Shown here in pieces: positions 12,090 to 23,863 of a stretch of 64,000 nt of DNA (positions within the stretch are counted from its first letter, which is position 1; every line of letters starts with the position of its first letter). The stretch comes from Proteles cristata cristata (Eukaryota > Chordata > Mammalia > Carnivora > Hyaenidae). The stretch lies in the NCBI GenBank assembly GCA_017311185.1, contig JAESUZ010005101.1, positions 434,001 to 498,000 on the forward strand, read 5' to 3'. The notes under the pieces were generated by a model, which made no database searches, was not told the origin of the DNA, and saw only the letters and a program-made list of their open reading frames with translations. The position numbers and the translations under genes were made by a program.

Positions 12090-12640
12090 TAGTTAACTAC
12101 TGCTGGGTTACAAACGACTCCCAAACCTAACGGCTTAAAATAATCATTTTATTGTATCTCACAATTTTATGGGTTGGAAATTTGGAGAGAGTTTGGCTGG
12201 GTGATCTTTCTGTTTCATGTGTCATCAATAGAGGTCAGTCTGTGGTATTCAGCTGGCAGCTGGGCTGGTTTGAAAGGGCCAGTTCTGTTTTACTATTTGC
12301 CTTGTGCCTTTTTGGGAGTGGTCCTAAGGCTGGGCTCAGTGGTGGCTGTCCACCAGAGCATCTACCCACGGTCAGCCTCTACCGGCATCTACCCAGTATG
12401 TCAGCCTCAGTGTGGCCAAGCTTCTTACGTGGTATCTCAGGCTCTGACAACAAATGTTCTAGTGAATAAGCAAAAAGCTGCATTGTCCTTAATGACCACA
12501 GAAGTCACATAATGACACTTCCACCCTACTCCATTGGTTGAAGTTGTCATCAGCCTGCCCAGACTCAATGAGAGGGGACATAGATCCCCACCACTCAGTG
12601 GAAAGAGTGTCGAAGGATTCGTGACCATGGCTTAAACCAG
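12090..12640 (+). mobile_element. ancient LTR-like repeat (family A, copy 1)
   Basis: Opens with 'agttaactactgctgggtta' then 'acggcttaaaataatcattt', the start of a widespread mammalian interspersed repeat of probable MLT/ERVL type. A related copy starts at 49735. The overlapping plus-strand open frames of about 105-112 codons are chance frames in the repeat. Confidence 0.5.
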
Positions 12641-12689
12641 CCCAGAAGGGGAGAGAATGGAATAGCTGGGCAGGTAACTGACATTTACT

Positions 12690-12850
12690 GAAGACTTTCC
12701 TTAGTTATTTCACAACAACTGTGTAAGAAAGGTGTTATTATTCTCGTTTTACAGTTAAATAAATTCCAAGATTAAATGATTTATAATTAACTTACACAAA
12801 ATGATCTGTGAGTTACAGAGTTGTGATTTCAGTCTAAATCCATCTAATTC
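12690..12850 (-). mobile_element. MIR fragment
   Basis: 'cacaacaactgtgtaagaaa' then 'ctcgttttacagttaaataa' matches the antisense MIR core (the cattttacagatgaggaaact region), strongly decayed. Confidence 0.5.
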
Positions 12851-13499
12851 CAACTTTGGAACTTTTTCCATTTTACCATGATGTCTATCATAAGGAAATG
12901 AAGAGTCAACCATGGCCAACAATGCGATGAACAGGGTTAATGGAAAAAAATCCATGGTCTTACCTTCTTCCTCTTGGGCAATAGAGTCACTAGTGGCAGA
13001 AGGGGTCTAAGGGTCCTTCTGAGGAGATATAAGACATAACAATACCCCCTGCAACCCCAGACCCAGAGATGCCAGATGTCCCTAACTTTTCTCCACTTCC
13101 TGGTCAGCTCTGCCAGGCAATCTCTACATAAGGTCACACACCTTTGACAGTTAAAGAGGGGGGTGTTGATGGAACACATGTCCTGTGTGATAGACAACTT
13201 TCACATCTCTGCCTTCAGTCCTAGCTTCTTACAAAGGCACCTATAGCCCACCTCCAATGGTCCCCCCTCATATGCATTTTCTCAGTGCAAGCTTCTGTCC
13301 CTCCTGCCCTCCTAGACCAGTGAAGAGAACTTCCCACTTCCAGGGCTGTAAGGAGCTGGGAAGTCACTACTCCTTCCAACAAGTAAATACCTGAACAGAC
13401 CGAACAATCCACAATGATTCTTGTATCCTTGGAGGACATAGGGCAAACTACTACCCCCATGGCAGGAGAGACAAGGGTGTAGAGGGAATCATGGTTTCC
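12851..13499. other. no recognised feature
   Basis: About 650 bp. It may be a further 5' part of the L1 that follows, but I cannot show that. Confidence 0.35.
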
Positions 13500-14165
13500 C
13501 CAAGCCAAGACTCACAAATGGATACCATTGGGGGAAAAAACCTGAACTGAAATTCACGAGCTGCTGAATGCTCATTGTGGACAAATCTGAGAGTTAGAAA
13601 CTTCAGGGGGTCCCCCTTGGGGTCTCCACAATATTGTGAAATTTACCTCTGGGAGCTCATCTAGGTTCCCACAGGAAGTATGGAGAAAAATCCCCTTGGA
13701 CTTCCAGCAGATGGAAAGGAAAAAGAATCAGTTTGAAATAAACCCAGAGCACTCTGTTCTTGACAAGGTGTGCCCTCAGGAGCCTAACCTGCCAGGGTAT
13801 TATCAGAGCCTAACTGACCTGAGAGGGAAATACCCAACCCCAGTCCAATATAGCCATCCTATCCCACACAAGGAGAAAAAATAATCATGAGAAACATTTT
13901 AAAGTTCACAGTCCAGAGGCACAGGCTCACTCAAAGACTGAGACCTAATCACAGGACTGTAGAATGCTCCCCCTCCTGCCCACCTCACCACCTCATTACT
14001 AAATGCCTATTTAGAGTAGCTGTTCCTTCCATCCAGTTCACCATGTCTGGCTATCAAGAAAAAATTACAAGGCAGACTAAAAGGCAAAATAGGCAGAGCA
14101 AACATCAGAACCACACACCGCAGGGCTGCTGGAACTTCCAACAAGGGAGTCTTCACTGACTGTTT
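13500..14165 (+). mobile_element. L1 5' UTR / start of ORF1 fragment
   Basis: The block 'ccatgtctggctatcaagaa' followed by 'aaaattacaaggcagactaa' and 'agcaaacatcagaaccacac' (14040-14120) matches the region just upstream of L1 ORF1 in mammalian L1s as remembered. Upstream blocks such as 'gactgagacctaatcacagg' agree. The open frames of 82 and 90 codons here are not a separate gene. The element is cut short on its right. Confidence 0.55.
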
Positions 14166-14191
14166 CCTTGCTTCTTCCGATGTTGGGGAGA

Positions 14192-14790
14192 TAGTGTAGC
14201 GTGAAAGTTCAGCACACAGACTTTGGTACTGTGCTGCCTGCATTTGAGTCTATTGCTTTTGTTCTTAGGTATTTGATTTTGGGCAAGTTATTTTATCTTG
14301 GTGAGCTTTAGCTTTCTCAACTGTAAGATGGCAACAATAAGAGTATCTACTTATACTCTACTATATATACTATATGTAGTATATAGTATATAGATATATA
14401 TACATATAGTATATATAGTGGTATATAGTATAAATATTATTAATATATTTATATATATACTATATATATATAGTATATATATATATATATAGATGTACAT
14501 ATTACATAGTGTATATATATATATATATAGTGCATATATATATATATAGTGTTATATATAGTATATATGTATAGTATATATTATATATGTTATATATATA
14601 TGATGTATATATATATATATATAATATATATAGTATATAAAATAGTATATAGTGTGTATATATATATATAGTATATATATACTATATATAGTATATATAC
14701 TATAGTATACTATCTATATACTGAAAGGAGCTTAGAATAGCACTAGACACATTGGAGGCAGTCAACAAATGCTGGCTCTCGTGATGTCCA
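14192..14790 (+). mobile_element. MIR interrupted by a (TA)n tract
   Basis: The left part (14192-14340) has MIR blocks 'gacttcagcacacagactt'-like, 'tttgattttgggcaagttat' and 'tctcaactgtaagatgg'. The right part (14722-14790) has 'ggagcttagaatagcactag' and 'cagtcaacaaatgctgg', the MIR 3' side. The two halves are separated by about 380 bp of TA-rich repeat. Confidence 0.65.
14341..14721. repeat. (TA)n / TATAG-rich AT microsatellite
   Basis: About 380 bp made almost only of TA steps with interspersed 'tag' and 'tac' units, able to form many hairpins. It sits where MIR would normally have 'acctacctcatagg'. Confidence 0.95.
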
Positions 14791-14895
14791 ATTAATTTCC
14801 AAGTTCCACTAGTTTTTCATTTATTCAAGGTCCTTTCTGTCCCACCATTACTATCTTAGTCTGGGTCCTAAGACCTTATCCTTATATAGCTGTTA

Positions 14896-14938
14896 CAGCT
14901 TCAAAAAAAAAAAAAAAGAAAGAAAGAAAGAAAGAAAA
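14896..14938. repeat. A-run plus (GAAA)n microsatellite
   Basis: A run of about 14 A followed by five gaaa units. No SINE head is attached, so it is a free-standing simple repeat. Confidence 0.9.
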
Positions 14939-15019
14939 GGATGTCTGTATTCCCATATCTATATTCTGCATATAGCTAGCTGAAAATCTTCACCAATTAT
15001 TGACCCCCCTATGCACTAC

Positions 15020-15200
15020 ATTGCACTAAGAACTTTAGAAACATTATCTATCATCTGTGTGATACCTCTCTAAGCTAAGGTGACTACTACCCCCCTTTTA
15101 CAGATGGAAACACTAGACTCAGAGAAATAATTTGCACTAGGTCACACACCTGGTAAGTGGCAGAGTCAGGATAAGAAATCTGGTGATGTTTCATTACACC
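15020..15200 (-). mobile_element. MIR
   Basis: 'cttttacagatggaaacact', then 'ctcagagaaataatttgcac' and 'ggtcacacacctggtaagtg' give the antisense MIR core in correct order. Confidence 0.65.
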
Positions 15201-16439
15201 ATACTTTATTCTTTATAGCATCATACTTTGACATTCATTATGTCATCTCCTTGCTTAGAAGCTTAAGTAAATAAATGAACAAATAAACCAATTATTCAGA
15301 GGTAGAAAGCTTCAAAGGTTTTCTATTACATATCTGTATGTATGTAAAAAAATATTTTTAACATAATATTTCAGTATATGACAATTTATCCTGTGATTAA
15401 TTTTCTAATCTAAGTTTTTGTGCTTCTTTGCCCCAACCCTCTAGTTAGGCTAATCTATTCACCACCCTACCAAAGACCACAACCAATTTCCATTCCAAGT
15501 CTTTGTGACATTCATCCAGTGGAATGCCAGCTTCACATCTACCTAGCCAAATTGTACTCACCATTCAGGTCATATCTCAGACCCATTTCCTGCATGTGAC
15601 CAGCTTAACTGTCTAGAACCAGGAAGGATCTGAGATTTTGCCCTACTTGGAAGATAACAATTCAGCCAGCTATAGTTTCATGGTGGTGGCAGAAGACACA
15701 AAACTCTTGGGTCAGAAACAAAGGTAGTTTTTTACTCACAGCACTAGTAGCAGCTAGAGGATCAGTATTTTTGTGCCAGCTCCTCAAGTCTCAATACCCA
15801 CTGGGTAATGTGAAGAGGACCAGATGATACCTGCATTCACAGTAGGCTGCATTACAGGAGAGGAATACAGAACTTCAGAAACTTGAATCTTTTATAAGGG
15901 GCAGGAAACATGCCTCCCTTTTATTCTCTCTCTATTCCAACACTGTAAGTAAATCTGTACTTTGCTTCAGAGAGACATTGTCTCTCTGCCAATGTTGCTC
16001 ACTGTACAAACAACTTGAAGGGACAGTCCAGAACAAGGGTAGTCACTGCCTATGCTGACAAGATGTGCAGAAGCATGAGAGTCTCATGGAGAAGGATCTC
16101 CCAACACTGATAACCTAGTCTAGGTTGACATGGCCTCCTCGTAGGCTCTAAGATGGTATTTCTCTAGGCTGAGTAATGTACAAAGCTCTTCTGAAAAGAT
16201 AAAGTCTAACAGATTTCCCAGGGTTCACTTAAGCACTCCCACTGTAACCTTATTTAATTAATGTTACACATAAACCTAGGTATATAGTCTCCTTGTGCCC
16301 ATAGCTCTTATGCACTAGACAAAGGGGGGAAAATGTAAGTGAAATGTAAACCAAAACAAGAAAGCCAATCAATTTTATATTTGTAATATTATATTAACAG
16401 TTTGGAAATTACTGTTCTGCTCAAACTAAATTGATAATG
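15201..16439. other. no recognised feature
   Basis: About 1.2 kb, AT-rich at its left. The piece near 15700-15960 has an LTR-like look but no motif that I can name. Confidence 0.35.
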
Positions 16440-16800
16440 TAGGCTTTAGTAGCAACAGGACAAACAACTTTTAGCTTTCCCCCGAGTTCTCCAGGGAGGG
16501 GAGAAGGGATAGAGGCTGAATCAATCACTAATGACCTGATTTAATCAATCATGTCTATGTAATGAGGGTTCCATAAACACCCAAGCAAATGAAGTTTAGG
16601 CAGCCTCCAGGTTGGTGAATGTATTGGGAGGGGTGTGCACCCCAGTTCCATGGGGACAGAAGGGTCTGAGTTTGGGACCCTTCCTAACCTTGCCCTAAGT
16701 ATCACTTTATCTGACTGTTCTTCTGTTTCCTTTATAATAACAGATAAATTGGTTATACAATTTATACAATATACAATACACAATAATCACAGTAAATTGG
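16440..16800 (+). mobile_element. ancient ERV LTR fragment, family uncertain
   Basis: Contains 'catgtctatgtaatgagggt', 'ccataaacacccaagc', 'ggttggtgaatgtattggga', 'cttgccctaagtatcacttt' and 'ttcctttataataacag'. This order is that of a familiar mammalian LTR ending in a tataataa block. The short minus-strand frame at 16541-16783 is only its reverse. Confidence 0.5.
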
Positions 16801-17221
16801 TAAACACACAAAAAAGTCCAGATCTACATTTATCCTGCTCTTGATTTTTATTTCAGTAATATTAATATGAATACTGCCTATTTTGTAAAGCATTTCATAT
16901 AAAATCGTATTAATAAAAATATTATTATCTTTACTTAGTTAAAGGTAATCATATATTTAACCAAATTAAAAGGCAATTTTAATGTTGCATTGCTTTATAA
17001 GCTCTGAAAAGTTGTCATACTCACTTTACAGTTTGTTAGCTTTACTAAAATCTGGACCAAATGCATTCTCTGATCTAATTACTGGTGGCATCAGCAGAGG
17101 AAAATAATGACTCAAGATTTCTTCCCCCAGCAGACGTCAAAAACCAATTTCTGATTTTAGTAAAGAGGTGACGATTAGAATGTTCACAAAATCCTCTAAG
17201 TGTTAGAAAGAGAGTATGTTA

Positions 17222-17452
17222 GGGGTGCCTGGGTGGCTCAGTCAGTTAAGCATCTGAGTCTTGATTTTAGCTCAGGTCATGATCTCACGGTCTGTGGGTT
17301 CGAGCCCCACATCGGGCTCTGTGCTGACACCTCAGAGCCTGGAGCCTGCTTCAGATTCTGTGCCTCCTCCTATCTCTGCCCCTCCGTGGATCATTCTCTC
17401 TCTCTCTCTCTCTGTCTCTCAAAAAAAGAAAACATTTAAAAAAAAAGAAGAA
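17222..17452 (+). mobile_element. CAN-SINE with intact B box
   Basis: Head 'ggggtgcctgggtggctcag', B box 'gggttcgagcccc', CT-rich body and A-rich tail. It is about 230 bp and full-length. Target duplication is not clear. Confidence 0.92.
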
Positions 17453-18529
17453 TATTTTAAAAACAATTTGATCTCAAGTCAAGTTTTCTTTGTATCACAA
17501 GCTCTGTGACTTCCAACTCGGGTTTTCACAGTCATATAAGCCCTTTGCACACACAGAGTAGTTCAGTGTTCTCTGATGTTCCTTGACTCCAGCACCTCAC
17601 ACATTTTGCATCCGCTGGTAGCAGTCACAATAGTACATTCCTGCAAATCCCCGCCATTTTCACGATGGCAAACGTAAGCCTCAATAACTCAAAAAGAGGG
17701 ACTAAAATCTTATTCTGGAAAAAGGGTTCTAGTGGCAATTTATGATCCCACAGGACTTGGACAGGAGGACAGTGGAAGACACCACACTATTACCAGCCGA
17801 TCCAACAGAAGCCAGACACTAAAAGTCAATAAAAGTCAAATTCTCTAACTTGAGGGAATTGCTTATCAATTACATACACACAAATGCCATATTGTGTAGG
17901 ATATACTGAAATCATTTTTGGTTATCAGATTAAGAAAAAAGAACATCTCTCTGAGCAGCGAGAACCAAGAATCTGTCTCCACACCCCTTGGGGTAGAAGG
18001 ACCACAGTTTGAGAGACTCATTGGTCTAAAGCAACTTTACTAGTAGTTTTCACTGCCTGGTCTTTCCTTATCTTCATCTCCTTCCTGGCTATTTTCAGTC
18101 TCCAGTTTCTGGTTCTTTTCTGCTTCCCTAGTTCTCAGACTTCACACAACATGCTGCCCTTTCTCCTCCCTCTCGTTCATTTCTGTCGTTGTTGTTGCAG
18201 CAGCTTCGCAGCCTAACCTGGCCCTCTTCCTCCTGAGTGCACACTCTCTTGACAATTACCCAAGAGGCTTCGCAACAGCGACTGTCTTCCTCAACTCACA
18301 AGAAATGTTGGCACAAAGACATCAAAGGGATTTGCTTAAAGTTACTCCTAGGTCAGGGACCAAGGCCACCCCCTCACCCCCTTGTCTGTATTCACCCACA
18401 CAGAGTTTGCTGAGTCCCAGGAGTCCTTACTACACACCGTGGGGAGTGCCAATCCTCGAAAAGACAGAGTGCCATATGGCAGGGATGCGGAGGGTCACAG
18501 TACCTTTTTTGGTTGCTGGTTACTGAGAT
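17453..18529. other. no recognised feature
   Basis: About 1.1 kb of unrecognised sequence. A short frame at 18305-18526 (73 codons) is Pro/Ser-rich without a recognisable domain. Confidence 0.35.
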
Positions 18530-18850
18530 CAGTAACATTTTTTAAAAAGCATTTTTTTTGAGAATTGCGGTAAAATATACAAAATATAAAAATTACTGTT
18601 GTCATCATTTTTAAGTGTCTTGCTAGGTCGTATTAAGTATGTCCACGCTGCTGTACAATCATACTCCAGAACTTCTTGGTCTTGCAAAACTGAAATTCTA
18701 TACCCATTGAGCAACTCCTTCGATTCTCACCTCCCCTCAGCCCCTGGCAACCACCATCCTTCTTCTGTCTCTATGAATTTGAGTATTTTATATCAATGGA
18801 ATCCTATCCTTTTTATCTTTTTGTGACTGGCTCTTCTCCCCTTGACATAA
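18530..18850 (-). mobile_element. L1 3' UTR fragment (old L1M type)
   Basis: 'gcggtaaaatatacaaaata', then 'gtcctgtacaatc'-like, 'cttgcaaaactgaaattcta' and 'cccctggcaaccaccatcct' are the antisense of an old L1 3' UTR in order. Confidence 0.7.
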
Positions 18851-19259
18851 AGTAACGCCCCCCCAACCACCATCACCACACACACACACCACACCAGATT
18901 AGCCCTAGACAATCACTGGCCTTGGAAACAGCACTTGGGGGCTGTATGTTAAGATCTTTCCTCTTCTCAACTTCCACTCATCCTGGTTCCCGTCATGCTT
19001 CTGTGTCAACAAGTTGAAATATTGACTCCATTCCCTTTGGTTTCCCAGGCTGAAAGTGATTTGATTAAACCTGACAGAAGTAATTCTTCTTATCCATGAA
19101 ATGATGAGCAGTGTTTTTTTTTACCCTTATTTGGGTCCTGGGTAAGAACTTTTGAGAAGCCGATGAAAATCATGTACCCTTTCCCAGAAAAGTACGCAGG
19201 CACGCATACTTTTGCATAGAGGTTCAGGAGTTTATAAGCCCTGACTTAATGTGAGTCCC

Positions 19260-19450
19260 CTCAAGAGCAGGTGCTGAGATAAGGATTTGGGTGCAAGTCG
19301 TTTATTTGGGAGGGAATCCTAGGAAACCTGAATAGGTAAACCAGAGAAGGCAGGAACCCCAATAAAGGGTGAGGTTGGTAATGAGCAGGCACCACCGTGG
19401 ATAACAGAGGCTCAGTTTGGATGGAGATCCTCTGAGACAAGGTGCAGAAC
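19260..19450 (+). mobile_element. old interspersed repeat (family B, copy 1)
   Basis: Shares 'gtgcaagt.g.ttatttg', an early 'gatcc/gaatcc' plus 'ggaaac' block and a later 'ggctcagt' with a second copy at 46745-47040. I cannot name the family; it behaves like an old LTR or DNA-element remnant. Confidence 0.4.
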
Positions 19451-20276
19451 ATACCTTGGAAATTTGAAGTTAACTCTACAGCTCTCCCAGCCTGCTTTGC
19501 CCTTGGCTAAGATGGTCCTCCAGCCCCAGAAAAGTCCTAAGGCAGAAGAGACAGGTGTTTGGGAAGGCTTCATGGTCCATGGGAATCATTCAGTGAATCT
19601 GAAGGTGACCTTTGGGAGAGCCCAGGGCAGGCGGTTGGGACACTAACACTGATACAGATTCTGGAAGCTCTCTGCACGCGCCACTTAAGAGTCTCTGGAA
19701 AAGGTTTACTAATAACCCCCCAGCCACAATAGTTGGCTTTTCTGTTGAAGCGGTGGATAGCTTGCTTGCACTCTCAGGCCTAATTTTGTGAGCAGTGATT
19801 CAAGTGAGCCCTCTCCCCTGGAGCCTGTAACAGACATCCGTGCTGACATTGCTCTCAGCTGGTACAGCTGAACACAGCATCGTCTGCGCGTGTGATCCCG
19901 CTATCATTACTTACTCCAGACGTTCGTTTTGAAAATAGGGAGCAGCAAGGCCTGGCTCCGTGGGCACATTGCTTAACCGCATGGTTTATGAGAATGAAGC
20001 ACATGGTGAGAATCTGCAGAAAGCTAAATGGAAATGGTCTCACTACCATGTTGGATTGGATTCTCTCTCATTCATTTCCTCTGCCTTAGAGTTAAAGCCC
20101 ACAGAGGAGGTGGCCAGTTTCATTTAAGAACAGAACAGCAACAACATGGGGACATTAATGATGAAAAAAAAATCACAAGCATGAGCATCAGGACTTTTTG
20201 GGGGTGGTTTTCCTAAATATCACCTTGCGGGAGGCAGACGAGAGCAGGAACAAGGAGACAGGAGGTGAGATCTTGC
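19451..20276. other. no recognised feature
   Basis: About 830 bp. Small overlapping frames on both strands show no protein character. Confidence 0.35.
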
Positions 20277-20672
20277 GTTCTGTTAAGGGTTGAATTGTAT
20301 CCCTCAAAAAGATATTAAGGATACTGAACCACAGTACCTCTGAATGTGACCTTATTTGGAAACAATCTTTGCAGGTAGTCAAGTTAATGAGGTCATTAGG
20401 GTAGGTGCCAATGTAATAGGAGGGTATCCTCATAATGAGAAGACATTTAGACCCAGAGACAAACACAAGGAAGGAAGACAGTGTGAAGACGCAGGGAGAC
20501 TGCCATCTCCAAGCCAAAGAACACCTGAGCACAGGTCGGAAGAAACCAACACTGCTGACATCTTGATCCCCGCCTTCAGCCTCCTGACTGTGAGACAGTA
20601 AATCTCTGTTACTTAAACCACCATTTGTGGTGCTTTGTTACAGAAGCCCCAGGAAATGAACACAGGCTTAAA
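20277..20672 (+). mobile_element. MLT1-type solo LTR (ERVL-MaLR)
   Basis: Order of blocks is diagnostic: 'tgttaagggttgaattgtat', 'ctctgaatgtgaccttattt', 'gaggtcattagggtaggtgc', 'gtgaagacgcagggagactg', 'ctgactgtgagacagtaaat', 'tctctgttacttaaaccacc' and 'gtggtgctttgttacagaag'. Its length of about 395 bp suits a solo LTR. Confidence 0.75.
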
Positions 20673-21039
20673 TAAAAAAGCAAACTCAAGTCCACGTTTG
20701 GGGCAGGGGAGGGGAAGGGGGCAGTGAGAGGGGTAAAGATAATAAAGAACACAAGATGGTTAAAGAACACAGCAGGAAGTGAGGTTGGGAGTCTGAACCA
20801 TCACACCGGGTATCTCTGAGTCAATAGGGGTGAGGGGCAAGGCTCAAGAAAGTTAAGAGTAGGTACTGGCAGTCGGAGAAGGACTCACAGTCCATGAATG
20901 GGCCTTGTTCTCCTTTGCTGGGAATATCCTCTACCTTCCGCCCACCCCCCACACCCCCTTTGTGGAGTTCACCGCTTGAAGAATTGCATATCCTCACTTC
21001 CCCTTGCTCTGTGTTGAAGGGCCTTCCATTAACCCATGA
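20673..21039. other. no recognised feature
   Basis: About 370 bp, purine-rich on its left side. No gene or repeat family recognised. Confidence 0.35.
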
Positions 21040-21345
21040 CACCTAGGTCTTATCCCATCAGAGTATCTGTCCCTCTGCACTGCAACTGCTTCTCCAATGG
21101 TCTCCCAACTAGACTGTGACCTGTTTGAGAGGAGGGACCAGGTCTTTTCCATTATTGCATCCCTAGCATCAGGGAGCATATAGGGAGGCTCCATAGATGT
21201 GTCCTGAAGAAATAGATGGATGGATGGTTGGTTGGATGGATGAATGGGTAGATGGATGGATGGGTGGATGGATGGGTGGTTGGATGGGTGGGTGGGTGGG
21301 CGGATGGTTGGGTGGGTGGATGGATGGATGAATAAAGGCACAAAA
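21040..21345 (+). mobile_element. L2 3' end whose tail has become a GGAT repeat
   Basis: 'tagactgtgacctgtttgag' then 'ccattattgcatccctagc' is the L2 3' end. The normal short TGAATGAA-like tail is replaced by about 125 bp of GGAT/GGGT units at 21211-21335. The minus-strand frame through this tract (Ile-His-Pro-Ser repeats) is an artefact of the repeat. Confidence 0.6.
21211..21335. repeat. (GGAT)n microsatellite
   Basis: About thirty imperfect GGAT/GGTT/GGGT tetramers; at the 3' end of an L2 remnant. Confidence 0.95.
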
Positions 21346-21839
21346 AGCATGGACTTGCTATGAAGACAAAAATTAGCTTGCATCTTGGTGCTGTTTATGT
21401 GTTTTCTGAGCTTGAGATGATTGTAGGATGTGGCTTTCTAGGTAAGAACTTGGTCAGAAGGACCAGCACTTGGGAAGGGCTGCTTCAGGTTGAGCACTGC
21501 AACACCGTGACTAGAATCGTGAGGCATTCATTCATCTATTCATCCCTGCTCAAACATACTTGGGGCACTGTTGTGTTTCAGACGCTCCCTACAAATATGG
21601 GGACAGCAAAATTTCCTCGACATATTGGTGGAGGGAGAGATTTGTAAATATGGGAGGGCAAAGGATGTATTCCCAAAGATATTTGCTGCCTCATTATTTA
21701 CAACATCTGAAAATTGGAGTAAACCTCAGAGCCTATCTACAAGGAGAAATAGTTACATATAAAAAGGTACATTAATCTGATGGGATATCACGCACAAATA
21801 AAAAGAAAAATATCCTTAGGCAGTATCCCAATGAAGACT
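21346..21839. other. no recognised feature
   Basis: About 490 bp. The overlapping plus-strand frames (63-95 codons) have no recognisable motif. Confidence 0.35.
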
Positions 21840-22110
21840 AGTTTAGGGCATGAGTAATAGAAAACCTCTACTTAGAACAGACTAAACTGAAATGTATTTC
21901 TTTTCATGTAAGAAACCCACAGGGAAGCAGATATAAATGGCGGCCTAACAATCACCAGCTTGGCTTCTTCTCTTTCCATGGAATGTGACTGCTCCTTCAT
22001 GGTCCAAGAGCTGCTGCTAGAGCCCTAGCCATCGCCTCTGTACTCCAGGCAGTAGGAAGAAGGAATGGATAAAGAAGGTAAAGTCTCTTTTATAAATACT
22101 GCCAAGAAGT
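21840..22110 (+). mobile_element. old interspersed repeat (family C, copy 1)
   Basis: Shares with 36340-36660 a 'catggtccaagagctgctgc'-type block followed by 'gagccctagccatc', a 'ctgtactccaggcagtagga' block and an upstream 'ggcttcttctctttc'. The family is common in mammals but I cannot name it with certainty. Confidence 0.4.
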
Positions 22111-22129
22111 TGCGCATGATGTGTCTGAT

Positions 22130-22690
22130 TTCATCTGTATCAGTCAGAGTTCAGGTAGGGAGATGAGTCATTGTGTGTGTTAGAGGATAAAGGATTTATC
22201 ATTGAAAAATAATAACGTCCTCCTGTGTGGGAAGGGTTGTAGAGAGTTGGAGGGTCAGAGATGGTGTCAATATTGGTCATTTTGAAAAGCCACGCACTTC
22301 AAGCTACAGGAAGGGGGCTCAAAAGGGGGAAGTTCGTGGAAAGGTCTGAGGAAAGTTGCTACCACCTCTGGGGAACCTAATCAAGCATCTGGAGGCGAGT
22401 CAGTAGCTGCTGTTGATCAGCAGTGCCAGAAATTCAGAAGAGGGCCTAGGCATGCAATGGGAGAGAGTGAGAGTGAGTGACAGCTGGAAACAGATGGACA
22501 TTTCTATATCCATCTGTCACCATATTGGACAACAAAATAACCATTGCCTTACTTCTGCCTCCTAAATCTCATATGAGTTCCGTTTTTGGCCAACTACAAT
22601 CTGAAACCAAACACACAGTGTAATTCTGGGAAATGGAGCTCCAAGTTTAACCAAGGTGGTGCCATACAAACGGCCACAATGCACTCTTCA
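22130..22690 (+). mobile_element. possible old LTR or MER remnant
   Basis: Begins 'tatcagtcagagttcaggta', which resembles the start of a common mammalian interspersed repeat, and runs to about 22690 without coding signal. Tentative. Confidence 0.25.
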
Positions 22691-23073
22691 CCCTGGCATG
22701 CATATACAAGTCACTCTGTCTCTTTTTTAAACCACATTTAATTTTCAAGTACAGACAACAGTAAAATCATGCTTCTATATAATATGATGCAGTTATCCCT
22801 CGTGCAGCTGGAAGATGCACACCCTTTCCCCTAAAGAGGCACACACAGAAGCTCACATGTCACTTCTGTCCATCACTGGATGATGTTCACACCTCTCCCA
22901 ACTGAGTTATGCTTCACCTTAAGCCCTTAACTTAAGCACTGAGATAAAGTTAACTGCTATAACATATCCCATGTTAAAAAGTAGGAGAATTAGAAAAACT
23001 ACAGTGGATAATGTTTATTAGGAATATGTTCATATCAAAGCAAGCAACAAAAAGTCATCATACTACCTTCCTA
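22691..23073. other. no recognised feature
   Basis: About 380 bp of plain sequence between a possible repeat and a SINE. Confidence 0.35.
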
Positions 23074-23318
23074 GGAGAGCCTGGGTGGCTCAGTTGGTTA
23101 AGCATCCAACTTCAGCTCAGGTCATGATCTCTCATTGTTCATGAGTTTGAGCCCCGTATCGGGTTCTGTGCTGACAGCACAGAGCCTAGAGCCTGCTTTG
23201 GATTCTGTGTCTCCCTCTCTCTCTGCCTCTCGCCTGCTTGTGCTCAGTCTCTGTGTGTCTCAAAAAATAAATGTTAACAAAAAATAGTGAATCAATCAAT
23301 CAATAAATAAATAAATGT
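23074..23318 (+). mobile_element. CAN-SINE
   Basis: Full head-body-tail order. The A box area is intact but the B box reads 'gagtttgagcccc', so its CpG has decayed. The tail has grown an (AATC)n then (AAAT)n run at 23288-23318. Confidence 0.92.
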
Positions 23319-23397
23319 CTTCCTCATTTCTACTTCTGGTCATGTAGTCATAGCTGGTACTTATTACATATCTTTCACTACCATAGTCTGTATTTTC

Positions 23398-23863
23398 CTT
23401 TTTTTTTTCAAGGTTTATTCAATTTTGAGAGACAGAGCACAAGCAGGGGAGGGGCAGAGAGAGAGGGAAACACAGAATTGAAGCATGCCCCAGACTCTGA
23501 GCTGTCAATACAGACCCTGACGTGGGGCTCAGGCCCATGAACTGTGAGATGATAACCTGAGCTGAAGTCAGATTCTTTTTTAAAAAATTTTTTAAAAGTT
23601 TTTTTTAAATTTTATTTTTGAGAGAGAGAGAGAGAGAGACAGAGCATGAGTGGGGGAGGATCAGATAGAGAGGGAGACACAGGATCCGAAACAGGCTCCA
23701 GGCTCTAGAGCTAGCTGTCAGCACAGAGACCGATGCAGGGCTCGAACCCATGAACTGTGAGATCATGACCTGAGCCAAAGTCGGAGCTCAACCGACTGAG
23801 CCATCCAAGCACCCAAGCCGAAGTCAGATTCTTAACCAACTGAGCCACCCAGGCATCCCCACG
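23398..23863 (-). mobile_element. outer CAN-SINE, split by a second SINE
   Basis: The left part (23398-23577) and right part (23817-23863) together make one SINE. Its own target duplication 'gtctgtattttc' is perfect at 23386-23397 and 23864-23875. Confidence 0.92.
23578..23816 (-). mobile_element. inner CAN-SINE nested in a SINE
   Basis: Sits inside the outer element with target duplication 'gctgaagtcagattctt' (23561-23577) against 'gccgaagtcagattctt' (23817-23833), 16 of 17 bases. The inner copy retains an intact B box ('gggttcgagccc' on the minus strand) and is younger than its host. Confidence 0.93.

Noticed and set aside
13636..14159. Two consecutive plus-strand frames as a small gene
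   Set aside because: The second frame includes a block typical of the region before L1 ORF1; both belong to an L1 5' fragment.
16440..16800. Endogenous retrovirus with internal genes
   Set aside because: Only LTR-like sequence is present; no gag, pol or env sequence on either side.
17222..17300. tRNA-like head sequences of the SINEs (here and in about 28 other copies) as tRNA genes
   Set aside because: They carry A and B boxes but no complete cloverleaf of a working tRNA, and each continues into the SINE body and tail.
21211..21335. CRISPR-like spaced repeats
   Set aside because: Plain tetranucleotide microsatellite with no spacers. The host is a mammal.
20994..21383. 129-codon minus-strand frame with His-Pro-Ser repeats
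   Set aside because: Translation of the GGAT microsatellite.
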